A stretch of 16,207 bases of DNA from contig CAMLMI010000072.1 of the NCBI GenBank assembly GCA_946480965.1, positions 1 through 16,207 of the forward strand, given 5' to 3'. Source of the DNA: an uncultured Verrucomicrobiales bacterium. GTDB taxonomy: Bacteria; Verrucomicrobiota; Verrucomicrobiae; Limisphaerales; CANJSG01. The translations under genes were made by a program, and so were the position numbers. Below the pieces are notes generated by a model, which was not told the DNA's origin, searched no databases, and saw only the letters and a list, made by a program, of their open reading frames with translations. Positions 6,149-14,120 of this stretch are shown one piece after another (position 1 is the first letter of the stretch; each line of letters begins with the position of its first letter).

Positions 6149-6161
6149 TGGTGGAAGGGGA

Positions 6162-6905
6162 ATGAACGTCAGTCTCTTCCAAGCCGCCGCCGCGATGAAC
6201 GCGAACAGCCGCTGGCAGGAGGTCATAGCCGAGAACCTCGCGTCCGCGTCGGTGCCCGGCTATCGCCACCAGGAGGTTTCGTTCCAGGCGGTGGCGACGG
6301 ACCGCTCGAAGACCTCGGAGAACGGCTCGGCCCTGGCGGCGATGTCCGCCCCGAAGGCCGTCACTTCCGTCAGCTTCGCCCAGGGCGCGATCCGGCCCAC
6401 CGGCAGCCCGACGGATGTCGCCATCGAGGGCAACGGGTTCTTCGAGGTGATGCGGGACGACGGTTCGACGGCCTACACGCGGGACGGGGAGTTCCGGTTC
6501 GACACCGAGGGCAACCTGGTGACGAAGCAGGGCTATCAGGTGATGGGCGAAAACGGGCCGATCACGAAGGACCCGAACAATCCCGGGCCGTTCAGCATTT
6601 CCAACAACCGCGACATCAGCCAGGGGCTCGACGTGAAGGGCAAGATCAAGGTCGTCGAATTCGCCGATCCGTCGAAGCTCGAACCGGCGGGCGACGGCAG
6701 TTTCCTGGCCGGAACCGGCGCGGAGCCCGGGGATTCCCGCTCCACCGTCCGTCAGGGCTACCTCGAGGGTTCGAACACCTCGGTCGTGAACCAGATGGCG
6801 GAGATGATCCAGGCCATGCGGTCCTTCGAGGCCAACCAGAAGGTGATCCGCATCAGCGACGAGCGCATGTCCCGCGCCATCACCCAGCTTTCGCCCACCC
6901 AGTAG
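6162..6905 (+). CDS. flgF: Flagellar proximal rod protein FlgF
   Basis: A 247-residue flagellar rod/hook-family protein, assigned to FlgF, a subunit of the periplasmic drive-shaft rod. The N-terminal helix region holds NANSRWQEVIAENLASASVPGY (13-34), a divergent form of the family's NNLAN...TxGFK motif. The central part has DVAIEGNGFFEV and AYTRDGEF. The C-terminal helix runs through VRQGYLEGSNTSVVNQMAEM into the family's coiled-coil end. There is no signal peptide, as expected for a type III export substrate. The ATG at 6162 is preferred over in-frame starts from 6090 on because the family N-terminus begins here and GGAAGGGG (6153-6160) precedes it, rather closely. It is the first gene of the operon and flgG follows after 15 bp. 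FlgF is chosen over FlgG because the next gene is the clearer FlgG. Confidence 0.87.
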   Translation: MNVSLFQAAAAMNANSRWQEVIAENLASASVPGYRHQEVSFQAVATDRSKTSENGSALAAMSAPKAVTSVSFAQGAIRPTGSPTDVAIEGNGFFEVMRDDGSTAYTRDGEFRFDTEGNLVTKQGYQVMGENGPITKDPNNPGPFSISNNRDISQGLDVKGKIKVVEFADPSKLEPAGDGSFLAGTGAEPGDSRSTVRQGYLEGSNTSVVNQMAEMIQAMRSFEANQKVIRISDERMSRAITQLSPTQ

Positions 6906-6920
6906 TCCCGAAAGGTCCCC

Positions 6921-7703
6921 ATGATCCGCGCCCTCTACACCTCCGCTTCCGGGATGCAGTCCCAGCAGACGAACCTGGACGTGATCTCGAACAACCTGGC
7001 GAACGTGAACACGACCGGGTTCAAGAAGAACAAGATCGAGTTCCAGGATCTCCTCTACCAGACCGAGCAGGCCGCCGGGGCGGAGCAGGGGAACAACACG
7101 CAGCTCGCCACCGGCGTCGAGGTCGGCCACGGCTCCCGCATCGCGGGCACGGGCCGCATCTTCACGGCCGGCGACCTGAGCAAGACTGGCGAGGATCTGG
7201 ACGTGGCGATCGACGGCGAGGGTTTCTTCGAGGTGCAGCTGCCCGACGGCACCTCGGCCTACACCCGCGACGGCGCGTTCAAGATGAACGCCAACGGCGA
7301 GTTCGTGAACAACCAGGGCCTGAAGTATGTGGGCTTCGGCGCGGTGCCCGCCGGGACCAAGGAGATCTCCGTCGCCCCCGGGGGCACGGTCACGATGACC
7401 GCCGCGGACGGCACGCGTTCGACCTTCGAGATCCAGCTCACCCGCTTCATGAACCCCTCGGGCCTCAAGAGCATCGGCGGCAACCTCTTCACCGAGACCG
7501 GCGCGTCCGGCACGCCCGAGGTCGGACAGCCGAACAGCAACGGCTTCGGCTCCCTCCAGCAGGGCTACCTCGAGCTCTCCAACGTGAAGGTCGTGGAGGA
7601 GATGGTGAACATGATCGTCGCCCAGCGCGCCTACGAGGTGAACTCGAAGTCCGTGAAGGCGGCCGACGAAATGCTCCAGATCGCCGGCAATCTCACCCGC
7701 TGA
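6921..7703 (+). CDS. flgG: Flagellar distal rod protein FlgG
   Basis: FlgG builds the distal rod through the peptidoglycan and the P and L rings. The 260-residue length is that of the family. The canonical N-terminus reads MIRALYTSASGMQSQQTNLD (1-20), then VISNNLANVNTTGFKKNK (21-38). The middle has DVAIDGEGFFEVQLPDGTSA (94-113) and AYTRDGAFKMNANGE. The C-terminus has GYLELSNVKVVEEMVNMIVA followed by QRAYEVNSKSVKAADEMLQ. A ribosome site, AAAGG (6911-6915), lies 5 nt before the ATG. The stop TGA (7701-7703) shares one base with the ATG of flgA, indicating coupled translation. Nothing is missing or unusual. Confidence 0.96.
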   Translation: MIRALYTSASGMQSQQTNLDVISNNLANVNTTGFKKNKIEFQDLLYQTEQAAGAEQGNNTQLATGVEVGHGSRIAGTGRIFTAGDLSKTGEDLDVAIDGEGFFEVQLPDGTSAYTRDGAFKMNANGEFVNNQGLKYVGFGAVPAGTKEISVAPGGTVTMTAADGTRSTFEIQLTRFMNPSGLKSIGGNLFTETGASGTPEVGQPNSNGFGSLQQGYLELSNVKVVEEMVNMIVAQRAYEVNSKSVKAADEMLQIAGNLTR

Positions 7704-8830
7704 TGATCCCCGCCATGATCCCCGCCGCCACGCCCACCGGCACCTTTCCGATGATCGGCCCCTCGGCCGCGCCTCTGGCCCCGATGGCCGTCGTGATCGG
7801 GGGCGTGAAGCGAACGGACCCGGAGCCGGGCCTGCGCTTCTGCTTCAAGCCCGCCACGCCCCGGAAGTCCGGCGTGGCCCTGCGCCGCCGGTTCGCCGCC
7901 GCCGTGGCCGTCCTCTCCCTCGCCGCCGCCCTCGCGCTGCCGGCGCGGGCCGAAACGGTGAACCTCCCGGCTGCCGCCGACGTGGATTCCGCCGGGATCA
8001 CCGTGGGAACGCTGGTGCCGGAACTGGCCGCCAAGCCCATCGGCGGACTCAAGCTGGCGGACGCCCCGGAGTTCGGCCGTTCCGAGACGTTGACCCGCGA
8101 CGCCGTCGCCGCGCTGCTGCGGGAAAAGGCCCCCGAATTTGCCGTCACCAACTGGACCGGCGCTCCGGCCGTGAAGATCGGCCGCAAGGCGCGCACGCTC
8201 ACCGAGGACGAGGTCCGGCAATGGCTCGTCGCCACGCTCCAGAACGAGCACGTCCGCGACCGCGGCGAGCTGGAGCTCCGCATCACCCGTTCGTGGAAGG
8301 CCGTTTCCGTGCCGGATGAGGCCCTTGAATTTCGTCTCGTGGACCTGCCGCTTTCGGGGATCGGCCCCAGCTTCGTGGCCCGCGTGGCGGTGGAATGCGC
8401 GGGCAGCCGGATCACGACGGTCCAGGTGCCGGTGCAGGCGAAGGTTTGGAAGGAAGTGCTCGTGGCGGGCTCGACGCTCATGCGCGGCCAGTCGCTGGCG
8501 GGCGCGGAGGTCCGCACCGAGCGGCGCGACGTGCTGATGACCCGCGACTACGTGACCCCGGACCAGGTGGCCGGCGGCGGCCACGAGCTGGTCTCCAACG
8601 TCACCATGGGCCAGCTCCTCACCGGCCGCGCCCTCCGGGTGAAGCCCGCCGTGACGCGCGGCACCGTGGTGGACGGCCTCGTGACGGACGGGGCGATGAC
8701 GATTTCCATGAAGGTCGAGGTCCTGGAAGACGGGGCGATCGGCCAGAATCTGAGAGTCAGGAACGTGAAAACTCGCCGGGAAATGCTGGGAAAGGTCCAA
8801 AATGAACAAACCATTGTCCTTTATCTTTGA
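7703..8830 (+). CDS. flgA: FlgA, P-ring assembly chaperone (SAF domain)
   Basis: FlgA is the periplasmic chaperone that helps FlgI assemble into the P ring. The SAF/FlgA domain fills the C-terminal part (about 250-375), with LMRGQSLAGAEVRTERRDV, RDYVTPDQVAGG, GQLLTGRALRVKPAVTRG and the closing GAIGQNLRVRNVKTRREMLG. A Sec signal peptide is visible, but only at residues 58-83: an RRR stretch, a hydrophobic AAAVAVLSLAAALALP and an ARA cleavage site. Two starts are possible. ATG 7703 (375 residues) overlaps the flgG stop, and its 57-codon extension has coding-like G+C-rich third positions. GTG 7874 (318 residues) has GGAAG (7863-7867) at 6 nt and puts the signal peptide at the N-terminus. I list the longer form; the functional start may well be 7874. 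The 3' end overlaps flgH by 29 bp. Confidence 0.87.
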   Translation: MIPAMIPAATPTGTFPMIGPSAAPLAPMAVVIGGVKRTDPEPGLRFCFKPATPRKSGVALRRRFAAAVAVLSLAAALALPARAETVNLPAAADVDSAGITVGTLVPELAAKPIGGLKLADAPEFGRSETLTRDAVAALLREKAPEFAVTNWTGAPAVKIGRKARTLTEDEVRQWLVATLQNEHVRDRGELELRITRSWKAVSVPDEALEFRLVDLPLSGIGPSFVARVAVECAGSRITTVQVPVQAKVWKEVLVAGSTLMRGQSLAGAEVRTERRDVLMTRDYVTPDQVAGGGHELVSNVTMGQLLTGRALRVKPAVTRGTVVDGLVTDGAMTISMKVEVLEDGAIGQNLRVRNVKTRREMLGKVQNEQTIVLYL

Positions 8831-9578
8831 GCGCGCCCACCACTGGGCCCGCAAAAACGCGCGCAACGGGGTCGCTCCGATCGACGCGGCCGAAACGCTG
8901 GAGGACGCCTCCAGGAAATACCGGCGCCTCGAGGTCCGCTTCCGCCCCCGCCAGACCGTCGAGGCCGCCCTGCGCCGCGTGGCGCTCGTGGCCGCGCTGC
9001 TGGCGCTCCCCCTCGCGGCCCCGGCCGATTCGCTCTGGAAGTCCGACACCTCCCGCGCCCTCGTCGCCGACAAGAAGGCCTCCGCCGTCGGGGACATCCT
9101 CACCATCGTGGTGCAGGAGAGCAATTCCGCCTCGAAGAACAACAACACGCAGACCTCCAAGTCGAGCGGCGTGGACGCCAGCATCAGCAGCTTCCTCTAT
9201 CCGCCCACCAGCTACGGCGCCCTGACCAAGAACGGCAGCCTGCCCGCGCTGAAATACGACTCTTCCAGCCAGCACAACGGCGGCGGCCAGATCAACAACT
9301 CCGAGGAGATCACCGCCCGCATCGCCGTGCGCGTCGTGGACGTGCTGCCGAACAAGACCCTGATCGTCGAGGGCCGCAAGCGCACCGCCTTCTCCGGCGA
9401 GAAGCAGGAGGTCATCCTGCGCGGCGTGGTCCGCACCGAGGACGTCACCTCGGTCAACACGGTCATGAGCTACAACGTGGCCGACGCCTCCATCCGCTTC
9501 GAGTCCGACGGCGCCGTTTCCGACGCGCAGAAGAAGGGCTGGTTCAGCCGCGTCTGGGACAAGATCAACCCCCTCTGA
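8802..9578 (+). CDS. flgH: Flagellar L-ring protein FlgH, without lipobox
   Basis: FlgH forms the outer-membrane L ring around the rod. In this 258-residue protein the family core is clear: VGDILTIVVQESNSASKN, EEITARIAVRVVDVLPNKTL, IVEGRKRTAFSGEKQEVILR, GVVRTEDVTSVNTV and VADASIRF, then a GWFSRVWDKINPL end. The ATG at 8802 has AAAGG (8791-8795) at 6 nt and lies inside flgA. A charged stretch of about 58 residues precedes a hydrophobic segment (60-74) ending in an AxA site, so cleavage after Ala75 is likely. Typical FlgH is a lipoprotein anchored through the Cys of an LxGC box; here the whole protein contains no cysteine. A GTG at 8979 would give a shorter leader but lacks a basic n-region. 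flgI follows after 9 bp. Confidence 0.93.
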   Translation: MNKPLSFIFERAHHWARKNARNGVAPIDAAETLEDASRKYRRLEVRFRPRQTVEAALRRVALVAALLALPLAAPADSLWKSDTSRALVADKKASAVGDILTIVVQESNSASKNNNTQTSKSSGVDASISSFLYPPTSYGALTKNGSLPALKYDSSSQHNGGGQINNSEEITARIAVRVVDVLPNKTLIVEGRKRTAFSGEKQEVILRGVVRTEDVTSVNTVMSYNVADASIRFESDGAVSDAQKKGWFSRVWDKINPL

Positions 9579-9587
9579 GGCCCCGGC

Positions 9588-10694
9588 ATGATCGCGAGGA
9601 TTCTCCCGGCGCTGGCCCTGGCCGCGCTCCTGGCCGTCCCCCAGACCGGATCGGCCGTGCTGTCGCGGGTCAAGGACATCGCCGTCATCGGCGGCGTCCG
9701 GGACAACCAGCTCACCGGCATCGGACTGGTCACCGGCATCAACGGCGACGGCGACAAGAATCCGGCCTACACGCTCCAGGCCTTCGCCAACGTGCTGGAA
9801 CGGCGCGGCATCAAGGTGCCGCCCACCGCGCTCTCCTCCAAGAACGTCGCGCTCGTGCTGGTCACGGCCGACATCGGCGCCTTCAAGAAGGAGGGCAGCC
9901 GCATCGACGTGACGATCAGTTCCCTCGGCGACGCCAAGACGCTCCAGGGCGGCGTGCTGCTCCAGACCCTGCTCTACGGCGTGGACGACGAGGTGTATGC
10001 GATCGCCCAGGGTCCGTTGTCCATCGGCGGCATCAGCGCCGGGAACGACACGGCTTCCGTCCAGAAGAACCATCCCACTTCCGGCCAGATCGTCGGCGGG
10101 GCCATCGTGGAGCGGGAAATTCCCTTCACCCTCGTCCGCGACAACTCCGTGGACATCGTCCTGCGCGAGGGCGACTTCACCTCCGCCGCCCGCCTGGCCA
10201 CCGCCCTGAACCAGAAGTTCACCAACACCACGGCCCGCGCCCTGGACTCGACCACCGTGCGGATCGACGTCCCGGAGGAATACCGCGACGCGGAGGTCGG
10301 CTTCATCGCCGCCATCGAGCGCGTGGAGGTCGAGTCCGACATCCCCGCCCGCATCATCATCAACGAGCGCACCGGCACCATCGTCGCCACCGCCCACATC
10401 CGCGTGGCCGCCTGCGCCGTCTCCCACGGCAACATCACCATCACCATCGCCAACAACGCGAATGTCTCCCAGCCGAACCCCTTCAGCGAGACCGGCCAGA
10501 CGGTCGTCACCCGGCAGACCGACACGGCGGTGAACGAGGAAAAGGGTGCCCTGATCCCCCTGCAGGAAATGCCTACCGTGGAAAAAGTCGCCCAGTCCCT
10601 GAACTCCCTGGGGGTCACTCCGCGCGACATGATGTCGATTTTCCAGGCCATGAAGCAGGCTGGCGCGCTTCAAGCTGAGCTGGTGCTCCGATGA
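9588..10694 (+). CDS. flgI: Flagellar P-ring protein FlgI
   Basis: FlgI forms the P ring in the peptidoglycan layer. The 368-residue length is normal. A Sec signal peptide spans residues 1-23 (MIARILPALALAALLA core, cleavage after GSA). The mature protein starts with the family hallmark SRVKDIAVIGGVRDNQL and GIGLVTGINGDGDK. Further conserved stretches are GIKVPPTALSSKNVALVLVT, IDVTISSLGDAKTLQGG, YAIAQGPLSIGG, ARIIINERTGTIVATAHIRV, SHGNITITI and the C-terminal SLNSLGVTPRDMMSIFQAMK. The ATG has GAGG (9577-9580) at 7 nt, overlapping the flgH stop. The stop overlaps the next gene as ATGA (10691-10694). Confidence 0.97.
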   Translation: MIARILPALALAALLAVPQTGSAVLSRVKDIAVIGGVRDNQLTGIGLVTGINGDGDKNPAYTLQAFANVLERRGIKVPPTALSSKNVALVLVTADIGAFKKEGSRIDVTISSLGDAKTLQGGVLLQTLLYGVDDEVYAIAQGPLSIGGISAGNDTASVQKNHPTSGQIVGGAIVEREIPFTLVRDNSVDIVLREGDFTSAARLATALNQKFTNTTARALDSTTVRIDVPEEYRDAEVGFIAAIERVEVESDIPARIIINERTGTIVATAHIRVAACAVSHGNITITIANNANVSQPNPFSETGQTVVTRQTDTAVNEEKGALIPLQEMPTVEKVAQSLNSLGVTPRDMMSIFQAMKQAGALQAELVLR

Positions 10695-11047
10695 ACATCG
10701 GTTCCACAACCAGCGGCGTCCGGGCCTCGGACTTCTCGGCCGAACAGCTCTCGACCAGCTCCGTCATCAGCGAGCAGGAAAAGGTCGCCGAGCTCGCCCG
10801 GCAGTTCGAGTCCGTCATGCTCCGCCAGATGCTGCGCGAAGCCCGCCAGCCCTCCTCCGAAGGCATCCTGGGCGAGGGCTCCTCCGAGAGCCGCGCCTAC
10901 CACGACATGGTCACGGAGCGCCTGGCCGACACCATGAGCCACGGCGGCGGCTTCGGCGTCGCCTCCAGCCTCCAGGCCCAGTTGATCCGTCAGATCCCCT
11001 CTTCCGGCAGCCCGGCGGTCCCCGCCCAGGCCGCCCCACAACCATGA
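10691..11047 (+). CDS. flgJ: Rod-binding protein (FlgJ N-terminal domain only)
   Basis: This 118-residue protein matches the rod-binding half of FlgJ, which acts as a scaffold or cap during rod assembly. The signature is VAELARQFESVMLRQMLREA (32-51), followed by a Gly/Ser-rich linker and YHDMVTERLADTMSHGGGFG (70-89), with a Pro/Ala-rich tail. FlgJ of Salmonella also carries a C-terminal muramidase domain that opens the peptidoglycan; here that domain is absent, so the hydrolase must be a separate protein, as in many non-proteobacteria. The gene is coupled by ATGA overlaps to flgI upstream and to flgN downstream. It has no signal peptide, as expected for an export substrate. Confidence 0.88.
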   Translation: MNIGSTTSGVRASDFSAEQLSTSSVISEQEKVAELARQFESVMLRQMLREARQPSSEGILGEGSSESRAYHDMVTERLADTMSHGGGFGVASSLQAQLIRQIPSSGSPAVPAQAAPQP

Positions 11048-11547
11048 ACTACATGCAGTCCATCAACGACCTGGTCGGCGCCCTCCGCGAGGAGCTGAAG
11101 ACGTATGGCGGCATCCTCGCCCTCCTGGATCAGCAGCAGGAGTCCGTCATGAACCGCGAGGCCGACGGCGTCGTCGCCGCCGCCCAGCAGATCCAGGCGC
11201 AGATGCGCGAGGTCGAGCAGGCTCGGAAACACCGCGAACAGTGCCGGGCCGCCTTCGCCCGCCTCGTCGGACGTCCCGGCGACGCCACCTTCGCCGAGCT
11301 CCTGCCCGTCTTCCCCGCCGACTACCGCCCGCTGGTCCAGGCCCTTGTCGAGGAGAACAACCAGCTCCTCGTCCGCGTCCAGCAGCGCACCCGCCAGAAC
11401 CACCTGCTCATGCGCCGTTCGCTCGAGCTGATGCAGACCTTCCTCGCGAGCCTCTTCCCGAGGGACGACACCCAGACCTACAACGACCGCGGCAGCGTCC
11501 CGGCCGGAATCCCCGCGTTCCGCCCCATGTTCGACGCCGTCGGTTGA
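11044..11547 (+). CDS. flgN: FlgN-like flagellar export chaperone
   Basis: A 167-residue, mostly helical protein that fits FlgN, the cytoplasmic chaperone that binds the C-termini of FlgK and FlgL and delivers them to the export gate. Visible features are a long amphipathic helix near the N-terminus (SINDLVGALREELKTYGGIL, then ALLDQQQESVMNREADGV), a Gln/Glu-rich coiled-coil stretch (AAAQQIQAQMREVEQARKHR) and a second helix, LVEENNQLLVRVQQRTRQNH, leading to LLMRRSLELMQTFLASLF. The tail ends in a disordered DDTQTYNDRGSVPAG segment. The sequence is poorly conserved across this family, so position matters: it overlaps flgJ by ATGA and lies 16 bp before flgK, the usual place for flgN. Confidence 0.83.
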   Translation: MNYMQSINDLVGALREELKTYGGILALLDQQQESVMNREADGVVAAAQQIQAQMREVEQARKHREQCRAAFARLVGRPGDATFAELLPVFPADYRPLVQALVEENNQLLVRVQQRTRQNHLLMRRSLELMQTFLASLFPRDDTQTYNDRGSVPAGIPAFRPMFDAVG

Positions 11548-11563
11548 GCCACCCCGCGATCCC

Positions 11564-12961
11564 ATGCTCGGACTATTCGGCACCCTCAACATGGGCACCC
11601 GCTCGCTGGCCACCCAGCAGCTGGGCACTGAAGTCGCCGGCAACAACCTGGCGAACGTCAACACGCCCGGCTACGCCCGCCAGCGGCTCCAGATCCAGAC
11701 CGGCATCACCGTCCCGTCCACGCTCGGCCCCCAGGGCACCGGCGCGGACGGCGTCGGCATCACCCAGCTGCGCGACGTCGTGCTCGACCGCCAGATCCTC
11801 AGCGAGGCCAGCGTCGAGGGACAGCTCAAGGCCCGCCAGCAGGGCCTCCAGTATATCCAGGCCAGCATCGGGCAGAAGATCGACAGCAGCGGCGCCGAGA
11901 GCCAGAGCGGCATCGCCGAGCAGATGTCCGAGCTCTTCACCGCCTTCCAGAGCGTCTCCAGCAGCCCCACCGACCTCGCCGAACGCCAGGTCCTCATCCT
12001 CAAGGCCCAGAACCTCGCCGCCCAGTTCAACCAGGTCTCCACCCGCCTGGACAACGTCGAGGCCGGGCTGAACGACTCCCTCAACGTGGACGTCAAGCAG
12101 GCCAACCTGCTCCTCGCCGACATCGCCAAGCTCAACTCCGAGATCCAGAAGACCGAGCGCAGCGGCGGCGGCCGCGCCAACGACCTCCGCGACGTCCGCC
12201 AGGAACGCATGGGATCGCTCGCCGCCCTCGTGAAGTTCACCTCCGCCGAGACCCCCGACGGCGCGCTCGACATCACCATCGACGGCCAGACCCTCGTCAG
12301 CGGCGCCGTCCAGCTCGACTCCATCGAGACCTACGACTCCGGCGGCGGCCGGCTCCTCCTCCGCACCGCCAACGGCCAGGCCAACCTCGACCCCGGCGGC
12401 GGCAGCCTCCACGGCAACATCGACATCCGCGACACCTCCCTCGCGGCCATGCAGCAGGACATCGACCTGCTCGCCTCCACCCTCGTCACGCAGGTCAACG
12501 CCGCCCACGCCGGCGGCTACAGCCTCTCCGGCTCCACCGGGGCCGACTTCTTCACCGGCACCGACGCCGGCTCCATCCGCGTCAACGCCGCCATCGCCTC
12601 CGACCCCCGGCTCGTCCAGGCCAGCGACATCTCCGGGGCCACCGGCAACAACCGGGTCATGCTGCGCCTCGCCCAGCTCGCCTCCGATCCCCAGCCCGCG
12701 CTGAGCAACCAGACCTTCTCCAGCTACTACAACCAGTCCATCGCCCGCATGGGCCAGGAGCTGGACTCCATGAACACCCAGATCGGCAACCAGGAGATCG
12801 TCCAGACCATGCTCGAGCGCCAGCGCGACTCCGTCATGGGCGTCTCCGTGGACGAGGAAATGACCGACCTGATCAAATACCAGCGCGCCTTCCAGGCCTC
12901 CGCCAAGCTCATCTCCACCGTCGAGGAGATGCTCGACATCGTCATGAGCCTCAAGCGCTGA
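11564..12961 (+). CDS. flgK: Flagellar hook-associated protein 1, FlgK
   Basis: FlgK forms the first junction layer between hook and filament. The N-terminus has the rod/hook-family helix with LGTEVAGNNLANVNTPGYAR (20-39), in which NNLANVNTPGY is the classic motif. A long helical region (about 80-210) is followed by a beta-rich middle with TPDGALDITIDGQTLVSGAV. The C-terminus closes with SVDEEMTDLIKYQRAFQASA, then KLISTVEEMLDIVMSLKR, which is nearly invariant in the family. At 465 residues it lies at the short end for FlgK, implying a small outer domain. The ATG at 11564 has no clear Shine-Dalgarno sequence. There is no signal peptide, consistent with type III export. Confidence 0.96.
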   Translation: MLGLFGTLNMGTRSLATQQLGTEVAGNNLANVNTPGYARQRLQIQTGITVPSTLGPQGTGADGVGITQLRDVVLDRQILSEASVEGQLKARQQGLQYIQASIGQKIDSSGAESQSGIAEQMSELFTAFQSVSSSPTDLAERQVLILKAQNLAAQFNQVSTRLDNVEAGLNDSLNVDVKQANLLLADIAKLNSEIQKTERSGGGRANDLRDVRQERMGSLAALVKFTSAETPDGALDITIDGQTLVSGAVQLDSIETYDSGGGRLLLRTANGQANLDPGGGSLHGNIDIRDTSLAAMQQDIDLLASTLVTQVNAAHAGGYSLSGSTGADFFTGTDAGSIRVNAAIASDPRLVQASDISGATGNNRVMLRLAQLASDPQPALSNQTFSSYYNQSIARMGQELDSMNTQIGNQEIVQTMLERQRDSVMGVSVDEEMTDLIKYQRAFQASAKLISTVEEMLDIVMSLKR

Positions 12962-13006
12962 ACCCGTCCCCCGGGCGCCGCCGCCTGACCCCCAACCCCC
13001 ACCACC

Positions 13007-13942
13007 ATGCGAGTCACCTTCAACACGTTCCCCAACGGGCTGATCGACCAGTTGACGCAGCTGACCACCCGGCAGAGCTCCTACCAGCTCCAGGCCGCCA
13101 CTGGCCAGCGCATCGTCAACGCCGAGGACGACCCCGCCGCCGTGCGCCGCGTGCTCGACATGCAGAGCGAGACCAAGACCCTTGCCCAATACCAGCGCAA
13201 CATCGCCCGCCACCAGGAGATCGCCGACGCCTCCTTCGACGCGATGAAGCAGACCAAGACCCTCATCGACCGCGCCAGCGAGATCGCCACCCTGGCCGAC
13301 GGCACCAAGTCCCAGCAGACCCTCGACACCCTCGCCATCGAGGTGGACGCCCTTCTTGCCCAGGCCATCCAGCTCGGCAACGCCAAGAACCGCGGCGACT
13401 ACATCTTCGGCGGCAGCATCCCCGACCAGGAACCCTTCACCGCCGTCCGCGACGCCAACGGCTCCATCGTCTCCGTCACCTACAACGGCAACACCGATGC
13501 CTCCCAGAGCGAGATCTCCGAAAAGGTCCTCCTCAGCTCCCAGACCGTCGGCTCGAACACCGGCGGCACCGGTGCCCGCGGACTCTTCGTGGACGCCTCC
13601 ACCTCCACCGATGTCTTCCAGCACCTCGTCTCCCTGCGGGACCACCTCAAGGCCGGCAACACCGCCGCCGTGAACACCACCGACCTGGCGAACCTCCAGA
13701 AGGACGAGGAGACCGTGCTCTTCCACATCGGCACCAACGGCGTCATCCAGTCCCGCCTCGAAGCCACCACCGCCCTCGTGAAGCAACGCGGCGAATCCCT
13801 CGGCACCCTCGTGTCCAAGGAGACCGACGCCGACCTCGCCGAGACCCTGGTGAAGCTCAACCAGACCCAGACGGCCTACCAGGCCGCCCTCCAGTCCGGT
13901 GGCAAGATCCTCGGCCAATCCCTCCTCGACTACCTGCGGTGA
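13007..13942 (+). CDS. flgL: Flagellar hook-associated protein 3, FlgL
   Basis: FlgL forms the second junction layer, on which the flagellin filament is built. The 311-residue length is typical. The N-terminal flagellin-like helix includes QLTTRQSSYQLQAATGQRIV (17-36) and NAEDDPAAVRRVLDMQSETK (37-56). GDYIFGGSIPDQEPFTAV (129-146) is the characteristic FlgL motif entering the outer domain. The C-terminal helix ends in ETDADLAETLVKLNQTQTAY and QAALQSGGKILGQSLLDYLR, as in flagellins. It follows flgK after a C-rich 45-bp gap with no ribosome site that I can recognise. It is the last gene of the operon; a strong terminator lies 125 bp downstream. Confidence 0.95.
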   Translation: MRVTFNTFPNGLIDQLTQLTTRQSSYQLQAATGQRIVNAEDDPAAVRRVLDMQSETKTLAQYQRNIARHQEIADASFDAMKQTKTLIDRASEIATLADGTKSQQTLDTLAIEVDALLAQAIQLGNAKNRGDYIFGGSIPDQEPFTAVRDANGSIVSVTYNGNTDASQSEISEKVLLSSQTVGSNTGGTGARGLFVDASTSTDVFQHLVSLRDHLKAGNTAAVNTTDLANLQKDEETVLFHIGTNGVIQSRLEATTALVKQRGESLGTLVSKETDADLAETLVKLNQTQTAYQAALQSGGKILGQSLLDYLR

Positions 13943-13979
13943 ACAAGCCGCAAAGTCGTCAATTCCGTTTCCAGTGTGA

Positions 13980-14036
13980 TCGGTTCTCGGCCATGACGCT
14001 GAGTTGTAGCCCGAGTGTTTTGGGGAGAAGAACCGA
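13980..14036. repeat. Inverted repeat after flgL
   Basis: TCGGTTCT (13980-13987) and AGAACCGA (14029-14036) are perfect 8-bp arms 41 bases apart, in the spacer between flgL and the terminator. The rest of 13943-14066 holds no gene that I can see. Confidence 0.4.
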
Positions 14037-14066
14037 GAGTTTGGCAGCAGAGCGAGTTTAGAAACG

Positions 14067-14097
14067 AAAGAGCCGCGCAATTCAGCGCGGCTCTTTT
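14067..14097. terminator. Bidirectional intrinsic terminator between flgL and gcvP
   Basis: AAAGAGCCGCGC (14067-14078) and GCGCGGCTCTTT (14085-14096) form a perfect 12-bp stem with loop AATTCA. The A and T ends give a short U run on both strands, so it can end the flagellar transcript from the left and the gcvP transcript from the right (24 bp past the gcvP stop). Confidence 0.9.
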
Positions 14098-14120
14098 GCG
14101 ACCAGAAGAAACGTAGGCGA

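Larger units (their letters stand above)
5859..6161. other. Spacer between larC and the flagellar operon
   Basis: I see no credible gene in these 303 bases. The spacer contains two inverted repeats and one sigma-54-like element, listed separately. It must hold the end of the larBC transcript and the promoter of the flagellar operon, but I find no T-rich terminator and no convincing sigma-70 or FliA-type promoter. Confidence 0.5.

Noticed and set aside
6011..7702. Extension of the flgA frame upstream through flgG and flgF
   Set aside because: Before 7703 the translation is Arg/Gly/Pro-rich with no similarity to FlgA, while flgF and flgG occupy another frame with clear motifs.
8757..10709. 650-codon open frame on the - strand
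   Set aside because: It lies antisense to flgH and flgI, is rich in Gly, Asp, Val and Ala from mirrored G+C-rich codons, and has no domain. It is a shadow.
11573..14080. 835-codon open frame on the - strand
   Set aside because: It spans flgK and flgL antisense with low-complexity Gly/Glu/Val/Leu composition; both sense genes are certain.
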